Source: Neorhizobium sp. UBA7851
GTDB lineage: Bacteria; Pseudomonadota; Alphaproteobacteria; Rhizobiales; Rhizobiaceae
Reading direction: 5' to 3'
DNA length: 7,903 bases
Assembly: GCA_002500765.1 (NCBI GenBank)
Contig: DLSX01000031.1
Location: forward strand, 23,580 to 31,482
Part shown: in pieces, positions 5,705 through 7,903 of the stretch
Layout: every line of letters starts with the position of its first letter
Position numbering within the stretch: the first letter of the stretch is position 1
Translations under genes and position numbers: made by a program
The notes under the pieces: generated by a model
The model's input: the letters and a program-made list of their open reading frames with translations, nothing else
Databases searched by the model: none
What the model was told of the DNA's origin: nothing

Positions 5705-6637
5705 ATGACAGCCGACCTGCAGGCAATCGTCGACGAAATTCATGTGAAGCTGCAGAAGCGGCTGGGTGAAGGCAAGGTGGCCGATTACATCCCCCAACTC
5801 GCCCATGTCGATCCGAAGAAATTCGGCATCGCGGTCGTCACCGTCGATGGCAAGGTTCATAGCGCCGGGGATTGCAACGAGCCGTTTTCGATCCAGAGCG
5901 TGTCGAAGGTCTTCACCCTGACGCTGGCTCTCGGCAAGCATGGCGAAACGACCTGGAACCGCGTCGGCCGGGAGCCTTCGGGTTCGGCCTTCAACTCCAT
6001 CGTCCAGCTGGAGCAGGAGGAAGGCAAGCCGCGCAATCCGTTCATCAATGCCGGTGCGATTGCCGTCAGCGATCTCGTACTTGCCGGCCATACACCACGC
6101 GAAGCGATCGGCGAAATCCTCCGCTTTGTCCGTTATCTGGCGGATGACGAGGAGATCGCCATCGATCCCGCCGTGGCGAAGTCGGAAGAGGCGACCGGAT
6201 ACCGCAATTTCGCGCTCGCCAATTTCATGCGCTCTTTCGGCAAGCTCACCCATCCGGTCGAACATGTGCTCGGCGTCTATTTCCATCATTGCGCCATCGC
6301 CATGACCTGCACCCAGCTTGCCAAAGCGGGCCTGTTTCTGGCGGCCAATGGCCGCAATCCGATGACCGGGCATACCGTCGTCTCGAGGCAGAGGGCACGG
6401 CGCATCAATGCCCTGATGCTGACCTGCGGCCATTATGACGGTTCCGGCGAATTCGCCTATCGGGTCGGCTTGCCCGGCAAGAGCGGCGTCGGCGGCGGCA
6501 TCATGGCGGTCGCACCGGGCCGCGCCTCGATCGCGGTCTGGTCGCCGGGTCTCAATCATAACGGCAATTCGCTGGTCGGGTCGCTGGCGCTGGAAATGCT
6601 GGCGGATCGGACCGGCTGGTCGGTGTTCGGCCACTGA
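5705..6637 (+). CDS. glsA: Glutaminase A (L-glutamine amidohydrolase)
   Basis: The 310-residue cytoplasmic enzyme hydrolyses L-glutamine to glutamate and ammonia. It belongs to the serine-dependent, beta-lactamase-fold glutaminase family, not the GATase type. The SxxK catalytic pair is in FSIQSVSK (S65, K68). The other substrate-contact residues expected for the family can be placed: N115 in NPFINAGAI, E161 and N168 in SEEATGYRN, Y192 in VYFHH, Y244 in GHYDGSGEF, and V262 in GKSGVGGGI. Length and all motifs match a complete enzyme of about 308-310 residues, with no ankyrin or STAS extension. ATG 5705 is preceded by GGAG with 5 bases spacing; an in-frame ATG at 5525 would read through the MarR gene in another frame. 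It may be a separate unit or be read through from the importer operon. A strong terminator follows. Rhizobium species are known to carry a GlsA glutaminase. Confidence 0.96.
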   Translation: MTADLQAIVDEIHVKLQKRLGEGKVADYIPQLAHVDPKKFGIAVVTVDGKVHSAGDCNEPFSIQSVSKVFTLTLALGKHGETTWNRVGREPSGSAFNSIVQLEQEEGKPRNPFINAGAIAVSDLVLAGHTPREAIGEILRFVRYLADDEEIAIDPAVAKSEEATGYRNFALANFMRSFGKLTHPVEHVLGVYFHHCAIAMTCTQLAKAGLFLAANGRNPMTGHTVVSRQRARRINALMLTCGHYDGSGEFAYRVGLPGKSGVGGGIMAVAPGRASIAVWSPGLNHNGNSLVGSLALEMLADRTGWSVFGH

Positions 6638-6658
6638 CGCTTCACCCGAGGCACACAT

Positions 6659-6699
6659 AAAAAAGCCCGGCACCTCTTTCTCGAAGTGCCGGGCTTTTT
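6659..6699. terminator. Bidirectional rho-independent terminator between glsA and tctA
   Basis: A perfect 9-bp GC-rich stem, GCCCGGCAC (6665-6673) and GTGCCGGGC (6686-6694), encloses a 12-base loop. It is flanked by six As on the left (6659-6664) and five Ts on the right (6695-6699), so it can end transcripts from both strands; the A/T flanks also lengthen the stem. It sits 21 bases after the glsA stop and 18 bases after the end of the leftward tctA gene, as expected for convergent genes. Confidence 0.93.
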
Positions 6700-6717
6700 C
6701 GTCCTGGGAGGACTTGT

Positions 6718-7903
6718 TCAGTCTTCGCTGGCTGCCATCTGGGTCAGCACGTCGCCACGGCCACGCATGCGCAGCACGAGTGGCAGGATCAGCGCTAGCG
6801 CTGCGATGAACAGCAAGACGGCGGCGATCGGCGAGGTGAACAGCACGGTGAAGTCACCCTGGCTGATCGACAGCGCCCGGCGCAGCTGCTGTTCCGCCAG
6901 TGGGCCGAGGATCAGGCCGACGATGACTGGCGCAATCGGATAGTCGAACACGCGCATGATGTACGCGACGAGGCCGAAGGCCAGCAACATGCCGAGTTCG
7001 AATACCGACGGATTGGCGCCGATCGTGCCGAGCGTCGCAAACACCAGAATACCGGCGTAGAGCCATGGCTTCGGGATGGTCAGCAGCTTCACCCACAGGC
7101 CGACCAGCGGCAGGTTCAAAACTAGCAGCATCAGGTTGGCGATCAAGAGCGATGCGATCAAGCCCCAGACGAGCTGCGGATTGGTCGCAAACAGAAGCGG
7201 GCCGGGCTGCAGGCCGTATTGCTGGAAACCGGCAAGCATGATCGCGGCCGTTGCAGACGTCGGCAGGCCGAGCGTCAGGAGCGGCACGAGTGTGCCGGCA
7301 GCAGAAGCATTGTTGGCGGCTTCCGGTCCGGCGACGCCTTCGATGGCACCATTGCCGAATTCTTCCGGATGCTTTGAGAGTTTCTTTTCCGTCGCATAGG
7401 AGAGAAACGTCCCGATTTCAGCGCCGCCAGCCGGCATCGCGCCGATCGGAAAGCCGATCACAGTGCCGCGCAGCCAGGCTTTCCACGAGCGTGCCCAGTC
7501 CGATGCCGTCATCCAGACCGAGCCCTTGATCGCTTCCACCTTATCGGGTGCCTGTGCGCCCTGGGCCGCGATGAACAGCGTCTCGCCGATAGCGAACATC
7601 GCGACCGCCATGGTCGTGACCTCGATACCGTCGAGCAGGTCCGGCACGCCGAAGGAGAGGCGGTTCTGGCCGGTCAGCTGGTCGATGCCGACGAGCGACA
7701 GGGCAAGACCGATGAACAGCGAGGTGAGGCCGCGCAGCGTCGAATTGCCGAAGGCGGACGAGACGGTGACGAAAGCGAGAACCATCAGCGCGAAATATTC
7801 GCGAGGGCCGAAGACCAGCGCCAGCTTGACGATGTAAGGCGCGATGAAGGCAAGCGCCAGCGTCGCGATCAGGCCGGCAACGAAGGAGCCGATCGCGGCT
7901 GTC
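6718..7903 (-). CDS. tctA: Tripartite tricarboxylate transporter large permease, TctA family, 5' truncated
   Basis: The leftward frame is open from the right edge to the TGA at 6718-6720, giving the last ~394 residues of a protein that is normally about 500. Met codons such as that at 7785 are internal; the codons to the edge continue the family sequence, ending in AAIGSFVAG and FGPREYFALM. Further TctA marks are the GxDxxTG-like GIDQLTGQNRLSFG, the conserved GAMPAGGAEIGTFLSYATEK (about 7384-7443), GVAGPEAANNASAAGTLVPL and the glycine/proline-rich LGLPTSATAAIMLAGF. The rest is a series of hydrophobic spans with a basic C-terminal tail. TctA is the large inner-membrane subunit of a secondary transporter that works with the small permease TctB and the periplasmic binding protein TctC to import carboxylates such as citrate. 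Both partners would lie beyond the right edge, because tctA is commonly last in the operon. The substrate cannot be read from this subunit. Confidence 0.95.
   Translation of the reverse strand, partial: TAAIGSFVAGLIATLALAFIAPYIVKLALVFGPREYFALMVLAFVTVSSAFGNSTLRGLTSLFIGLALSLVGIDQLTGQNRLSFGVPDLLDGIEVTTMAVAMFAIGETLFIAAQGAQAPDKVEAIKGSVWMTASDWARSWKAWLRGTVIGFPIGAMPAGGAEIGTFLSYATEKKLSKHPEEFGNGAIEGVAGPEAANNASAAGTLVPLLTLGLPTSATAAIMLAGFQQYGLQPGPLLFATNPQLVWGLIASLLIANLMLLVLNLPLVGLWVKLLTIPKPWLYAGILVFATLGTIGANPSVFELGMLLAFGLVAYIMRVFDYPIAPVIVGLILGPLAEQQLRRALSISQGDFTVLFTSPIAAVLLFIAALALILPLVLRMRGRGDVLTQMAASED

Noticed and set aside
5660..6673. Minus-strand open frame of 337 codons opposite glsA
   Set aside because: It is antisense to a glutaminase with all catalytic residues, has no recognisable domain, and would begin inside the terminator hairpin without a ribosome site.

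Overview
This window is about 7.9 kb of GC-rich DNA with tightly packed genes. Protein style, codon use and gene order fit an alphaproteobacterium, most likely a Rhizobiales member of the Rhizobium/Agrobacterium type. That placement is inferred from sequence character, not from a marker gene. I see no rRNA, tRNA, CRISPR array, insertion sequence, phage gene or toxin/defence system.

Layout: (1) Positions 1-527 carry the 3' end of a CoA ligase of the adenylate-forming family. It resembles 2-aminobenzoate/benzoate-CoA ligases. (2) A 127-bp gap with short repeats leads into a five-gene branched-chain-amino-acid-type (HAAT/Liv) ABC importer at 655-5133: periplasmic binding protein, two permeases (LivH, LivM) and two ATPases (LivG, LivF). 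Genes are separated by 9 bp or overlap by 1-8 bp, so they look like one operon. (3) A MarR-family regulator (5136-5642) follows 2 bp after livF. (4) After 62 bp with a small dyad comes a complete glutaminase A gene (5705-6637). (5) A strong bidirectional hairpin terminator (about 6659-6699) separates this rightward block from a leftward gene. (6) That leftward gene is the C-terminal ~394 residues of a TctA-type tripartite tricarboxylate transporter permease, running off the right edge.

Working model (inference): the ABC importer brings in an aromatic or similar organic acid, the ligase converts it to its CoA thioester, and the MarR protein senses the acid or the CoA thioester and controls the block. 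Liv-type importers and MarR regulators next to aromatic CoA ligases are a known theme in aromatic degradation loci such as those of Rhodopseudomonas palustris. Here the ligase tail points to 2-aminobenzoate (anthranilate) as first candidate substrate. The link of glutaminase to this block is unclear.

I do not see a clearly new biological system. The most useful leads are the substrate of the importer-ligase-MarR module, a non-standard switch region in LivF, and possible regulatory repeats in the two larger gaps.
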